From JANNSX01 sp041397825 (GTDB taxonomy: Bacteria > Pseudomonadota > Alphaproteobacteria > Rhizobiales > Hyphomicrobiaceae): DNA of 64,000 bases. The notes under the pieces are model-generated. The model saw only the letters and a program-made list of their open reading frames with translations. It was not told the origin of the DNA and did no database searches. Each line of letters starts with the position of its first letter. Position 1 is the stretch's first letter. Location of the stretch: assembly GCA_041397825.1 (NCBI GenBank), contig JAWKVX010000006.1, forward strand, positions 434,001 to 498,000, written 5' to 3'. Below, piece by piece: positions 1 to 8,981 of the stretch. Both the position numbers and the translations under genes were made by a program.

Positions 1-57
1 ATCTCCAGGTCACCATTCGCGAGGTCGCGGGCGCGGCGATGTGAGACCGCCCCGCCC

Positions 58-807
58 TCATGCCTCGGTGGCGGAGACGAGATAGTTCACATCCGTGTCC
101 TGCCCGAGCGACCAGACATCGGCCAGAGGATTGTAGACCATTCCCCGGATCTCGCGCTGACTGAGCCCGGCGGCCTCGAGGTGGCGCCTCAGCTCTTCCG
201 GTGTCACGAAACGGTCCCAGCGATGGGTGCCGCGAGGAAGCCAGCGCAGCACATACTCCGCCCCGACGATGGCCAGCGCGAACGACTTGAGCGTCCGGTT
301 GAGGGTCGAGACGATCATCAGCCCGCCGGGAGCGAGAAGCTGTCGGATGACTTTCGTGAACTGCCCGACGTCCGGCACATGCTCGACCACCTCGAGGCAG
401 ACCACGATGTCGAAGCGCGCGCCAGTAGCGGCGACATCCTCGGCAACCACGCTCCGATAGTCGATATCCAGTCCGCTCGCCTCCGCGTGCAGGCGGGCGA
501 TCTCGATGTTGCGCTCGGTCGGGTCGATGCCGGTCACCCGGGCGCCCAATCGCGCCAGCGGCTCGGCCACCAGCCCGCCGCCGCAGCCGATGTCGATCAG
601 GCTGAGCCCCTCCAGCGGTCGGAGGTTGCCAGTGGCCCGGCCGAAATGGCGGGTCGCCTCGTCGCGCGTGAAGCCGATGCGGGCAGGTCCGATCTGATGC
701 AGGGGCCGGAACTTGCCCTTGGCATCCCACCACTCCTCGGCCATGCGGCGGAAACGGTCGACCTCGGCCGGGTCCAGAGTGGCAGATGCTCCTGTCGAAG
801 TGCTCAT
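58..807 (-). CDS. ubiG: Ubiquinone biosynthesis O-methyltransferase UbiG
   Basis: Predicted SAM-dependent O-methyltransferase for both O-methylation steps of the ubiquinone ring, acting at the inner membrane. At 249 residues it has the usual family length. A class I methyltransferase SAM loop (LIDIGCGGGLVAEPLARLGA, about residues 70-90) and the acidic strand end GIDPTERNI are visible, followed by a VVCLEVVEHVPD motif typical of UbiG. It is divergent from lysC, an arrangement common in Hyphomicrobiales. The ATG start follows directly from the alignment of the N-terminal region to the family. I see no defects. Confidence 0.93.
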   Translation of the reverse strand: MSTSTGASATLDPAEVDRFRRMAEEWWDAKGKFRPLHQIGPARIGFTRDEATRHFGRATGNLRPLEGLSLIDIGCGGGLVAEPLARLGARVTGIDPTERNIEIARLHAEASGLDIDYRSVVAEDVAATGARFDIVVCLEVVEHVPDVGQFTKVIRQLLAPGGLMIVSTLNRTLKSFALAIVGAEYVLRWLPRGTHRWDRFVTPEELRRHLEAAGLSQREIRGMVYNPLADVWSLGQDTDVNYLVSATEA

Positions 808-811
808 CTGC

Positions 812-900
812 CCATAGACCGGTCACCTCTGCCTGCTGTCAAGGCAGCCGGCGGCCGGACGGCCCAAAGCCCTTGCGCCCCCATTGGCGGCGGTCTATGG
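812..900. repeat. Inverted repeat in the ubiG/lysC divergent region
   Basis: A perfect 10-bp inverted repeat, CCATAGACCG at 812-821 and CGGTCTATGG at 891-900, with a 69-base spacer. It lies just upstream of ubiG and about 100 bases before the lysC start. It could be a pair of half-sites for a looping regulator or a large RNA stem in the lysC leader. No known element is recognised. Confidence 0.4.
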
Positions 901-997
901 CCTTATGAGCCGGCCCCCCCGGGTCAGGCAGCGCGTTTTCCCGGAATTGGAGCGTCTTGCGCCAGAGCTCGCCTGCTCGCGCGCAGCATGGGGTGAC

Positions 998-2257
998 ATG
1001 GCCTCGGTCGTTATGAAATTCGGCGGCACGTCGGTCGCGAATGTCGAGCGCATTCGCAACGTGGCGGCGCATGTCAGGCGCGAGGTCGATGCGGGAAATC
1101 AGGTGGCCGTGGTCGTCTCGGCCATGTCCGGGGCCACCAACCAGCTGGTTGCCTGGGTTCGGGAGGCCTCGCTGCTTCACGATGCCCGCGAGTACGATGC
1201 CGTGGTGGCGACCGGCGAGCAGGTCACCGCCGGGTTGCTGGCGATCGTCCTGCAGTCGATGGGTATCCAGGCGCGGTCCTGGCAGGGTTGGCAGGTGCCG
1301 ATCAAGACCGACGGCGCCCATGGCGCCGCCCGCATGACCGATATCCCCGCCGCCGAGATCAAGAACCGCTGGCAGCGGGGCGAGGTGGCGGTGATCACCG
1401 GCTTTCAGGGCATCGGCCCCGACAATCGCGTGACGACGCTGGGTCGCGGCGGCTCGGATACCAGCGCCGTCGCCATCGCCGCGGCACTCGAGGCCGATCT
1501 TTGCGACATCTATACGGATGTCGACGGGGTCTATACGACCGATCCGCGCATGGTTCCCAAGGCGCGCCGCATGTCGAGGATCTCCTACGAGGAGATGCTG
1601 GAGATGGCCTCCCTCGGCGCCAAGGTCCTGCAGATCCGCTCGGTCGAGCTCGCCATGGTGCAGAATGTTCGCGTCCGGGTTCGCTCGAGCTTCGATGCGC
1701 CGGATGCCGTGCCGCCGGTCAGGGGCGGCTCGTACGACGACGTTGGAACGATTGTTTGCGACGAGGATGAGATCGTGGAGAAGCAGGTCGTCAGCGGTAT
1801 TGCCTACGCCAAGGACGAGGCCAAGGTCACGCTGTTTCAGATCCAGGACAAGCCGGGCGTGGCGGCCGCCATCTTCGGGCCTCTCGCCGAAGCCAACATC
1901 AACGTCGATATGATCGTCCAGAATGTATCCGAGGACGGTACGACAACAGCCATGACCTTCACGGTGCCGGCCGTCGATCTCGACCGCTCGCTCGAGGTCC
2001 TGAAAAAGGCCAAGAGCGACATCGGCTACCGTGACATCCGCGCAGCGACGGACGTCGTCAAGGTGTCGGTGATCGGCATCGGCATGCGCAGTCATGCCGG
2101 CGTCGCCGCCTCGATGTTCAAAGCGCTGTCGTCGAAGGGGATCAATATCGAGGCGATCTCGACCTCCGAGATCAAGATCAGCGTGCTCCTCAACGCCGAT
2201 TATACGGAGCTCGCCGTCCGAACGCTGCATTCGCTCTACGGTCTCGACGCCGGTTGA
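998..2257 (+). CDS. lysC: Aspartate kinase LysC
   Basis: Phosphorylates aspartate, the first step to lysine, threonine and methionine. The reading frame is open upstream to a TTG at 884, but the conserved N-terminus VVMKFGGTSV follows directly after the ATG at 998, so I place the start there, giving 419 residues. The kinase domain includes GRGGSDTSAVA and the aspartate-binding segment. Two C-terminal ACT domains follow (KVTLFQIQDKPGVAA and VVKVSVIGIGMRSHAGVAA), which in this family mediate feedback inhibition by lysine and/or threonine. It starts the run lysC-ptsP-prfA-prmC. The 5' region between ubiG and lysC contains a long inverted repeat. Confidence 0.95.
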   Translation: MASVVMKFGGTSVANVERIRNVAAHVRREVDAGNQVAVVVSAMSGATNQLVAWVREASLLHDAREYDAVVATGEQVTAGLLAIVLQSMGIQARSWQGWQVPIKTDGAHGAARMTDIPAAEIKNRWQRGEVAVITGFQGIGPDNRVTTLGRGGSDTSAVAIAAALEADLCDIYTDVDGVYTTDPRMVPKARRMSRISYEEMLEMASLGAKVLQIRSVELAMVQNVRVRVRSSFDAPDAVPPVRGGSYDDVGTIVCDEDEIVEKQVVSGIAYAKDEAKVTLFQIQDKPGVAAAIFGPLAEANINVDMIVQNVSEDGTTTAMTFTVPAVDLDRSLEVLKKAKSDIGYRDIRAATDVVKVSVIGIGMRSHAGVAASMFKALSSKGINIEAISTSEIKISVLLNADYTELAVRTLHSLYGLDAG

Positions 2258-2277
2258 GACGTTGAATTTCGCTACAG

Positions 2278-2312
2278 GCCGAGGGCTCTTTTCACCGGGC
2301 GGGTCCCTCGGC
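2278..2312 (+). other. Hairpin in the lysC-ptsP gap
   Basis: GCCGAGGG at 2278-2285 pairs with CCCTCGGC at 2305-2312 around a 19-base loop. It lies 20 bases after the lysC stop and 28 bases before ptsP. No T-run follows, so it is not a clear intrinsic terminator. It may be a processing or attenuation element. Confidence 0.3.
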
Positions 2313-2339
2313 TGACGACGAGGCCCGAGGACCCGAACG

Positions 2340-4628
2340 ATGGCCAGCTCAGCGGATGCCGGGCCGCTCATCCTGATCCGCCGCCTTCGCCAGATCATGG
2401 CGGAGCCCGGCAGCGGCCAGGAGCGGCTCGACAAGATCGTCAAGCAGATCGCCAACATCATGGTGGCGGATGTCTGCTCGATCTATATTCGCCGGCAGGA
2501 CGGCTCGCTCGAGCTGTTCGCGACCGAGGGCCTCAACAAGGGCGCGGTCCATACGACACATATGACGCGCGGCGAAGGCCTCGTCGGTTTGATCGCCGAG
2601 AGCAATGAGCCGGTCAATCTATCGGAGGCGCAGGCCCATCCGGCGTTCTCCTACCGGCCAGAGACCGGCGAGGAGATCTATCACTCGTTCCTGGGCGTGC
2701 CGGTCCAGCGCGCCGGCAATGTCCTGGGCGTTCTGGTGGTGCAGAACCGTACGCAACGTCTCTACGACTCCGAGGAGCAAGAGGCGCTGCAGACGACGGC
2801 CATGGTATTGGCCGAGCATCTGGCCTCGGGCGCCGTCGCCGGCGTGACCGTCACGTCGCCCGGGACGCTCCGGCGGCGCATGCAGCTCGCCAAGGGACTG
2901 ACGTTGTCGGATGGAATCGCGCTTGGTCATATCGTGCTGCACGAACCGAGGGTGGTGGTCACCCAGCTGGTAGCGGACGACGTCGGCGAGGAGCGTAAGC
3001 GGCTGGCCCGCGCGATCAAGCGGCTGCGCGTCGTCATCGACGCCATGCTGGACCGCCGCGATCTGGCCGCCCCAGGCGAGCACCGGGACGTGCTCGAGTC
3101 CTATCGGCTCTTCGCGCATGATTCCGGCTGGATTCGCAGGCTGCGCGAGGCCATCGGGCAAGGGCTGACAGCGCAGGCGGCGGTCGAGCGCGTGCGCAAC
3201 GAGACGCGCGCGCGCATGCTGAGGCAGCCCGATTCCTTCTGGCGCGAGCGCTTCAAGGATCTGGATGATCTGTCGGACCGACTGTTGCGCACGCTCTCCG
3301 GCCGGCCCGACACGGCCGCCTCCGACAGCCTGCCGGAGGATACCATCCTGGTCGCCCGGACGATGGGCCCGGCCGAGCTGTTGGATTATGACCGGAGCCG
3401 TCTCAGGGGCCTCGTCGTCGAGGAAGGCAGTCTTCAGAGCCATGTGGCGATCGTCGCCAAGGCGCTCGGAATTGCAGCGATCGGCGAGGCCAAGGGCGCG
3501 ATCGAGAGCGTCGAGCCAGGCGATGCCGCAATCGTCGACGCCGAGACGGGCGAGCTGCACATCCGACCGGGTCCCGACGTGATCGCGGCCTACTCCGACA
3601 AGGCGCGGTTTCGCGCACGCCGTCAGCAGCGCTATGCCGGGCTTCGCGATCTGCCGGCGGTCACGAGAGACGGCAAGGCGATCAGCCTCAAAATCAATGC
3701 CGGCCTGCTCGTCGACCTGCCACACCTGGCGCAGTCGGGCGCCGACGGCATTGGGCTGTTTCGCACCGAGCTCGAGTTCATGATCGCGCACCGCTTTCCC
3801 CTGAAGGACAAGCAAACGGCGATCTACCGGCGCATTCTGGATGGCGCGGGCGGCAAGCCGGTGGTCTTTCGTACTCTCGATATTGGCGGCGACAAGCTCC
3901 TTCCTTATTTCAAGCACGTGAAGGAAGAGAATCCGGCCCTCGGCTGGCGCGCCCTCCGGATGACGCTTGATCGCAAGGGACTGCTCAGAACGCAGATTCG
4001 CGCCCTTCTCAGAGCGGCGTCGGGTCGCGAGCTGCAGGTCATGATGCCGATGGTGTCGACGACCGCGGAATATGAGGTGGCAAAGCAACTCGTCCGCGAG
4101 GAGTTGCGGCGTCTCGAAGCCAAAGGCACGGCGCCGCCGCGCGAGGTCCGCATCGGGGCCATGATCGAGGTGCCGTCGATCCTATTCGAGCTGGATCGCC
4201 TGATGGCAGCGGCCGACTTCGTCTCTGTCGGTTCGAACGATCTGTCTCAGTATCTGTTTGCCGCCGATCGCAACAACCGCCGGGTCTCCCAGCGCTACGA
4301 CGTGTTGAGCGCGAGCATGCTCAGGGCCCTGAGAAGTATCGTCTCTGCCGCCGATAGGCACGGCAAGCCGCTGACGCTCTGCGGTGAGATCGCCGGCCGG
4401 CCGCTCGAGGCCATGGCGCTGATCGCCCTCGGCTTCCGGTCCATCTCGATGGCGCCGGCGAATATCGGCCCGGTCAAGGCCGCGGTGTTGTCGATGGACG
4501 TTGCCAAGATTGGCGGCGAGCTCGGAGGCCTTATCGATCGTGACGCGCCTGGATTGAGGCAACGGCTTGTCGAGATCGCCACCCGCACCGGCGTCGAGAT
4601 CGATGGACCGGGCACCGGCGTGTCCTAG
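2340..4628 (+). CDS. ptsP: Phosphoenolpyruvate-protein phosphotransferase PtsP (enzyme I-Ntr)
   Basis: First enzyme of the nitrogen phosphotransferase system: it takes phosphate from PEP and passes it to NPr and EIIA-Ntr in the cytoplasm, with a regulatory role. At 762 residues it has the PtsP architecture: an N-terminal GAF domain (about 20-165), the enzyme I N-terminal domain, the swivelling phosphohistidine domain with the motif SLQSHVAIVAKALGIA (candidate active-site His368), and a PEP-binding TIM barrel (GADGIGLFRTELEFM). The C-terminal catalytic cysteine is in LCGEIAGRP. The GAF domain separates it from sugar-PTS enzyme I. It sits between lysC and prfA, a conserved alphaproteobacterial order. 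Confidence 0.94.
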   Translation: MASSADAGPLILIRRLRQIMAEPGSGQERLDKIVKQIANIMVADVCSIYIRRQDGSLELFATEGLNKGAVHTTHMTRGEGLVGLIAESNEPVNLSEAQAHPAFSYRPETGEEIYHSFLGVPVQRAGNVLGVLVVQNRTQRLYDSEEQEALQTTAMVLAEHLASGAVAGVTVTSPGTLRRRMQLAKGLTLSDGIALGHIVLHEPRVVVTQLVADDVGEERKRLARAIKRLRVVIDAMLDRRDLAAPGEHRDVLESYRLFAHDSGWIRRLREAIGQGLTAQAAVERVRNETRARMLRQPDSFWRERFKDLDDLSDRLLRTLSGRPDTAASDSLPEDTILVARTMGPAELLDYDRSRLRGLVVEEGSLQSHVAIVAKALGIAAIGEAKGAIESVEPGDAAIVDAETGELHIRPGPDVIAAYSDKARFRARRQQRYAGLRDLPAVTRDGKAISLKINAGLLVDLPHLAQSGADGIGLFRTELEFMIAHRFPLKDKQTAIYRRILDGAGGKPVVFRTLDIGGDKLLPYFKHVKEENPALGWRALRMTLDRKGLLRTQIRALLRAASGRELQVMMPMVSTTAEYEVAKQLVREELRRLEAKGTAPPREVRIGAMIEVPSILFELDRLMAAADFVSVGSNDLSQYLFAADRNNRRVSQRYDVLSASMLRALRSIVSAADRHGKPLTLCGEIAGRPLEAMALIALGFRSISMAPANIGPVKAAVLSMDVAKIGGELGGLIDRDAPGLRQRLVEIATRTGVEIDGPGTGVS

Positions 4629-4711
4629 TTGGGCTCGCCCGTCCGACCCGTAGCGTGAATGCGCCACCCTCGCCTCGAAAATCCAAACGATCCGATCAGG
4701 AATAGATCTTC

Positions 4712-5794
4712 ATGACCAGCATTCCCCGCGAGAAGCTCGAGAAGGTGATCGAGCGCCACCTTGCGCTCGAGGCGGCGCTGTCGAGCGGCAGCCTCAACCA
4801 GGCCAGCTTTGCGTCGTCCTCGAAGGAATATGCCGAGCTGACGCCGGTTGTCGCGGCTATCCGCCGGCTCAATGAGGCCGAGAAGGAGCTGCAGGATCTT
4901 AAGGGCCTGCTCGCGGATGCCGGCACCGGCATCGAGATGATGGAACTCGCCGAGGCCGAGATCGAACCCCTCGGCGAGAAGATCGAAGTACTGACCAAGT
5001 CGCTACAGGTGATGCTGCTGCCCAAGGACGCGGCGGACGAAGGGGGCGCCATCCTGGAGGTCCGGGCCGGGACGGGGGGCGACGAGGCGGCGCTGTTCGC
5101 GGCCGACCTTTTCCGCATGTATCAGCGCTATGCCGATCAGCACGGCTGGCGAACTGAGCTGATCTCGGCCTCCGAGAGCGATCTCGGCGGCTACAAAGAG
5201 GTCATTGCGCTGATCAAGGGCAAGGGCGTGTTCGCACGGCTCAAGTTCGAGTCGGGCGTCCACCGCGTCCAGCGCGTGCCCGCGACCGAGGCGAGCGGCC
5301 GCATCCATACCTCCGCCGCCACCGTTGCCGTTCTGCCCGAGGCCGAGGACATCGACATCGAGGTCAGGGCCGAGGACATCCGGATCGACACCATGCGGTC
5401 CTCCGGCGCCGGCGGCCAGCATGTCAACACGACGGACTCGGCGGTGCGCATCACCCATCTCCCGACCGGGCTCGTCGTCACCTCGAACGAGAAGTCGCAG
5501 CATCAGAATCGCGCCAAGGCCATGCAGGTCTTGAAATCTCGCCTGTACGACATGGAGCGGCAGAAAGCCGATCAGGAGCGGGCCGATGCGCGCAAGAGTC
5601 AGGTCGGCTCGGGTGATCGCTCGCAGCGCATCCGCACCTACAATTTCCCGCAGGGCCGCGTCACCGATCACCGGATCAACCTGACGCTCTACAACATCGC
5701 AACGGTGATGGACGGACAGGGGCTCGACGAGTTCGTCGATGCGCTCATCGCGGAGGACCAGGCGACGCGCCTCCTGGAGTGGGAGAATGCCTGA
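4712..5794 (+). CDS. prfA: Peptide chain release factor 1 PrfA
   Basis: Recognises UAA and UAG stop codons and triggers peptide release on the ribosome. The 360-residue protein has the normal length. The invariant GGQ motif is seen in SSGAGGQHVNTTDSAVR at residues 234-236; its glutamine is the methylation target of PrmC, encoded next. The C-terminal RSQRIRTYNFPQGRVTDHR block is characteristic. The ATG at 4712 gives a standard N-terminus. The 3' end overlaps prmC by 8 bases, which indicates translational coupling. Confidence 0.97.
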   Translation: MTSIPREKLEKVIERHLALEAALSSGSLNQASFASSSKEYAELTPVVAAIRRLNEAEKELQDLKGLLADAGTGIEMMELAEAEIEPLGEKIEVLTKSLQVMLLPKDAADEGGAILEVRAGTGGDEAALFAADLFRMYQRYADQHGWRTELISASESDLGGYKEVIALIKGKGVFARLKFESGVHRVQRVPATEASGRIHTSAATVAVLPEAEDIDIEVRAEDIRIDTMRSSGAGGQHVNTTDSAVRITHLPTGLVVTSNEKSQHQNRAKAMQVLKSRLYDMERQKADQERADARKSQVGSGDRSQRIRTYNFPQGRVTDHRINLTLYNIATVMDGQGLDEFVDALIAEDQATRLLEWENA

Positions 5795-6674
5795 GGGGCG
5801 ACGGAGCTTGCCGGAAGCGATCGCCGGTCTTACGGCCGAGCTCCGCGCAGCGGGCATCGAGACGGCGGCTCTCGATGCCCGTCTGCTCGTTCTGGATGCT
5901 GCGGCGGTCGATCGTCTCGACCTGCTCCGGGCGCCGAATAGGACCCTCGACGGCGCGGCCGAGACGCGACTTGCGGACCACCGGAGGCGAAGGCTCCAGC
6001 GGGAACCGGTCTCGAGGATCGTCGGTCATCGGGAGTTCTGGAGTCTCGGTTTCGAGGTGACCCCCGACGTTCTGGACCCCCGGCCGGAAACGGAGGGGCT
6101 GGTCGAGGCGGCTTTGAATATTGCCCGGGCGATGGACGGCGACCGGCGTTCGCTGCATATCGTTGACCTCGGCACCGGCAGCGGCGCCATCCTGGCGGCG
6201 CTGCTGACAGAGCTGCCTGCGGCGCGCGGGATCGGTGTGGATCGATCCTGGGCGGCGCTCGAGGTGGCGCGCCGCAATACCGACCGTCTCGGGGTCGGTC
6301 AGCGAGCCAGCTTCGTCCAGGGCAACTGGCTGGATGCCATCGGCGGGCCGGTCGATCTCGTTGTCGCCAACCCGCCTTATCTCACGCGCCGGGAGCTGTC
6401 CGAAGCCGAGCCGGAGGTCAGGGACTTCGATCCGCATCTGGCTCTGGATGGAGGGGGCGATGGCCTGACCGCTTACCGAGCGATAGTTGCAGGATGGCAA
6501 CGCCTGGGCCGGCCACCGGTCGTGCTCGAGATCGGAGCCCACCAAGCCCGTTCGGTTATTGATTTGTTTAGGAAATTGCAGCTTGGATTGCCCGACTCGG
6601 CAATCCGATGCATTCCGGATCTCGCGGGCAGGGACAGGGTCGTAGCCGTTGAGCCACAATTTCATTTCCCCTGA
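5787..6674 (+). CDS. prmC: Release factor glutamine N5-methyltransferase PrmC
   Basis: Methylates the GGQ glutamine of release factors using SAM. The frame is open further upstream, but the ATG at 5787 inside the end of prfA is the natural coupled start, giving 295 residues. Visible motifs are the SAM loop HIVDLGTGSGAILAALL and the catalytic NPPY (residues 195-198) in VVANPPYLTRRELSE. The N-terminal helical domain that binds release factors is present. The direct neighbour prfA encodes its substrate. Confidence 0.94.
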   Translation: MPEGRRSLPEAIAGLTAELRAAGIETAALDARLLVLDAAAVDRLDLLRAPNRTLDGAAETRLADHRRRRLQREPVSRIVGHREFWSLGFEVTPDVLDPRPETEGLVEAALNIARAMDGDRRSLHIVDLGTGSGAILAALLTELPAARGIGVDRSWAALEVARRNTDRLGVGQRASFVQGNWLDAIGGPVDLVVANPPYLTRRELSEAEPEVRDFDPHLALDGGGDGLTAYRAIVAGWQRLGRPPVVLEIGAHQARSVIDLFRKLQLGLPDSAIRCIPDLAGRDRVVAVEPQFHFP

Positions 6675-7102
6675 TGAAAAAAAATGTTGGATTTCGCCCG
6701 GCATCGCGCTAGGCTGACAAGCAAGCGGAAACGATGGGCTGCAGGTGGGGCGTAGTGACGCTCACCGGCCAGAGCGAGTGAGCGTGGGAAAGCTCCTCGA
6801 GAACCCATGACCTTCGTCACTCATGAGAGAGCACGTCATACGTCCTGACATATCGACATAGCCGGTTTGCCGGGCCGAGACGAACATGTTCGATCGGCAG
6901 GCTGTTGGGCTCAAGTCGTTGCGGTCGCGTCTATGTCTTAGGCTTCGCGACCATGTGGGGACGATCGAGGCGATCTCAGAGCGGCGTCAACGCCGAGCCC
7001 TGGGCGATTGCTCGCATGGCAAGGCTGGGATCGTCCTGCGATCTCCGACCTCTCGGCTATGTGTGCGTGTAGGGACGGGTTTTAGAGGAAGACGGAAGCC
7101 GA
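6675..7102 (+). other. Long gap upstream of the DUF4167 gene
   Basis: 428 bases without a convincing gene. There is an A-run just after the prmC stop (6675-6684), but no stem before it that would make a good terminator. The rest is probably the promoter and a long untranslated leader of the DUF4167 gene, with a ribosome-binding site AGAGGAAG at about 7084-7091. No known small RNA family was recognised. Confidence 0.4.
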
Positions 7103-7849
7103 ATGAGGCCAGGACAGCAGAACAGACGAGGCCGGGGCCGCAATGGCCGCAAGGGGCAAAGCCCGATGTCTCGGAACTACGAGAGCAACGGGCCGGATGT
7201 GAAGATCCGAGGTACCGCCTCGCATATAGCCGAGAAGTACATGGCGCTGGCGCGCGATGCGACGTCTTCCGGCGATCAGGTGATGGCCGAGAACTATCTC
7301 CAGCACGCCGAGCATTACAATCGCATCATCATGGCGGCCCAGGCTCAGTTTCAGGAGCAGATGGGGCAGCGCATGCGCGGTCCGGAAGGCGAGTTGCAGG
7401 GCGGGGAAGGCGGCCAGAGCGATGGCGGCTACGACGCCGACGATGAGGGGTACGACGAGCAACCATTTGCGCCCGATCATATGCGCCACGGTGAGTTTCG
7501 CGGTGCCGACATGCCGAGGGGCTTCGAGCCGCAGCCCGCGATGCCGCGGCAGCAATCGGGTGAAGGCCGCAGCGAGGGGCGCTCCCACGAGGGGCGCCAG
7601 GGCGGAGACGGTCGGCAGGGCGGCCACGGCGAAGGCCGGGGTCAGCAAGGCGAGTTCCGCGGACGCCGCAATCGGCATCGCCATGACAACAGCCGCTATC
7701 GCCAGAACCAAGGCGCTGGCATGTCGGCCAATCCGGCAGACATCGCCGCAATGGCTGCCGCGAATGGATCAGGCATGGCCGAGGGGGACCGCCGACGCTC
7801 GGCGCCGCCGGAGCAACCCAGTGGCCCGGAGCCCGCTGCCGACGAGTAG
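7103..7849 (+). CDS. DUF4167 domain protein, probable nucleic-acid-binding
   Basis: A 248-residue protein. The N-terminus (about 1-90) is the DUF4167 domain: a basic RG-rich stretch (RRGRGRNGRKG) followed by conserved helices (ASHIAEKYMALARDATSSGD, then MAENYLQHAEHYNRI). The remainder is low-complexity, rich in G, Q, R, E and H, and likely disordered. The domain is known mainly from Hyphomicrobiales and commonly follows prmC; its molecular function is not established. The RG-rich start suggests RNA or nucleic-acid binding, which is inference. Confidence 0.85.
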   Translation: MRPGQQNRRGRGRNGRKGQSPMSRNYESNGPDVKIRGTASHIAEKYMALARDATSSGDQVMAENYLQHAEHYNRIIMAAQAQFQEQMGQRMRGPEGELQGGEGGQSDGGYDADDEGYDEQPFAPDHMRHGEFRGADMPRGFEPQPAMPRQQSGEGRSEGRSHEGRQGGDGRQGGHGEGRGQQGEFRGRRNRHRHDNSRYRQNQGAGMSANPADIAAMAAANGSGMAEGDRRRSAPPEQPSGPEPAADE

Positions 7850-7866
7850 GCGCAGGCGTCACTGCC

Positions 7867-8874
7867 TCAGTTGATGCCGTGCTCTGCTGTCAGCCGGGCA
7901 AAATCATCCAACGCGACATTGCCGCCGGAGGCGAGCACGGCAACCGTCTTGCCGGCAAGCTTGGGCATGGTGCCGTCGAGCAAGGCGGCGAGAGCAACGG
8001 CGCCCGACGGCTCGAGCACGATTTTCAGGTGACGGAACGCGAGCGCCATCGCCCGGCGAACAGCCGCATCGCCGACCGCGACGCCCTTGACCACACGGCC
8101 CTTTGCGACACCGAAGGGCACCTCGCCGGGCATCTGGGCTTGGAGGGCGTCGCAGAGCGTTGGCAGGCTTCGCTCGTTCGCGAGGCGCTCGCCTGCCGTC
8201 AGCGAGCGCCCGAAATCGTCATAGCCGGCCGGCTCGATGGCATAGACCTCCGGAGCGGGGTCGAAACTCTGGCATGCCAGCGCGGCGCCTGCGATCAGGC
8301 CGCCGCCGCCGACCGGAACCAGCACGGCATCGGGATCGGTCCCGTCATCATGCGCCTGACGCAGCATCTCGAGCGCCGCCGTCGACTGACCGGCGACAAT
8401 GAGCGGATCGTCGAAGGGGTGGAGCAGCACGGCGCCGGTCGCCTGGGCGATCTCGCGGGCGCGTGCACTTGCGACGGCTTCCCGGTTGCGCGGCCCATGC
8501 CGGGACAGCACGACCTCCGCCCCCCAATCCCTGGTCGCCTTGATCTTCGCCGCCGGCGCGTCCTCCGGCATGACGATCGTCACGGGAATACCCAACTGCG
8601 TGCCGGCGGCTGCCAAGCCTTGCGCGAAATTCCCGGATGAGAAGGCGATAACGCCGGATCTGCGTTTCTCGGCCTCCAACCGGCTCAGGCGGTAGAAGGC
8701 ACCTCGCATCTTGAAAGAGCCGGTGATCTGCAGGCTCTCGGCCTTGATCAGAACCCGTGCCCCAAGCTCGCGGTCGAGTGCGGCAGAGCCGAGTAGCGGC
8801 GTCGTGCGTACGACGCCCTTGAGCGTCGCCTCGGCGTCCCTGAGATCATCCTTGTCGGGCTGCAGATTGGTCAT
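7867..8874 (-). CDS. Threonine/serine dehydratase family PLP enzyme
   Basis: A fold-type II PLP enzyme predicted to deaminate L-threonine or L-serine. The PLP-binding lysine is in SFKMRGAFYRL, the SSGNFAQGLA loop matches the substrate-binding asparagine loop, and GGGGLIAG is the phosphate-binding glycine loop. At 335 residues without an ACT domain it is the short catabolic or serine racemase-like type and not biosynthetic IlvA. The ATG at 8874 begins directly before the conserved N-terminal helix; the upstream open frame (to 8949) looks non-coding. It is convergent with the DUF4167 gene. Threonine dehydratase and serine racemase cannot be separated here. Confidence 0.85.
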   Translation of the reverse strand: MTNLQPDKDDLRDAEATLKGVVRTTPLLGSAALDRELGARVLIKAESLQITGSFKMRGAFYRLSRLEAEKRRSGVIAFSSGNFAQGLAAAGTQLGIPVTIVMPEDAPAAKIKATRDWGAEVVLSRHGPRNREAVASARAREIAQATGAVLLHPFDDPLIVAGQSTAALEMLRQAHDDGTDPDAVLVPVGGGGLIAGAALACQSFDPAPEVYAIEPAGYDDFGRSLTAGERLANERSLPTLCDALQAQMPGEVPFGVAKGRVVKGVAVGDAAVRRAMALAFRHLKIVLEPSGAVALAALLDGTMPKLAGKTVAVLASGGNVALDDFARLTAEHGIN

Positions 8875-8981
8875 CGCGCTTGCTCCGCGCCGGCTTCGGC
8901 AGGTCGTATCGCACGATAGACCTGTCGGGCGCCGAGGCGAAGAGGCCAATCACGCACTTCGCAGCGAGGCGTGGGTCGACC

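Noticed and set aside
1..44. End of a possible plus-strand coding frame stopping with TGA at 42-44
   Set aside because: Only 14 codons are in the window, too little to support a gene or product.
839..2461. 540-codon open frame antisense to lysC
   Set aside because: It is the third-position shadow of lysC in GC-rich DNA. Composition is rich in His, Asp and Arg, with no recognisable domain or ribosome-binding site.
2619..4088. 489-codon open frame antisense to ptsP
   Set aside because: Same shadow pattern; the ptsP frame has clear family motifs along its full length.
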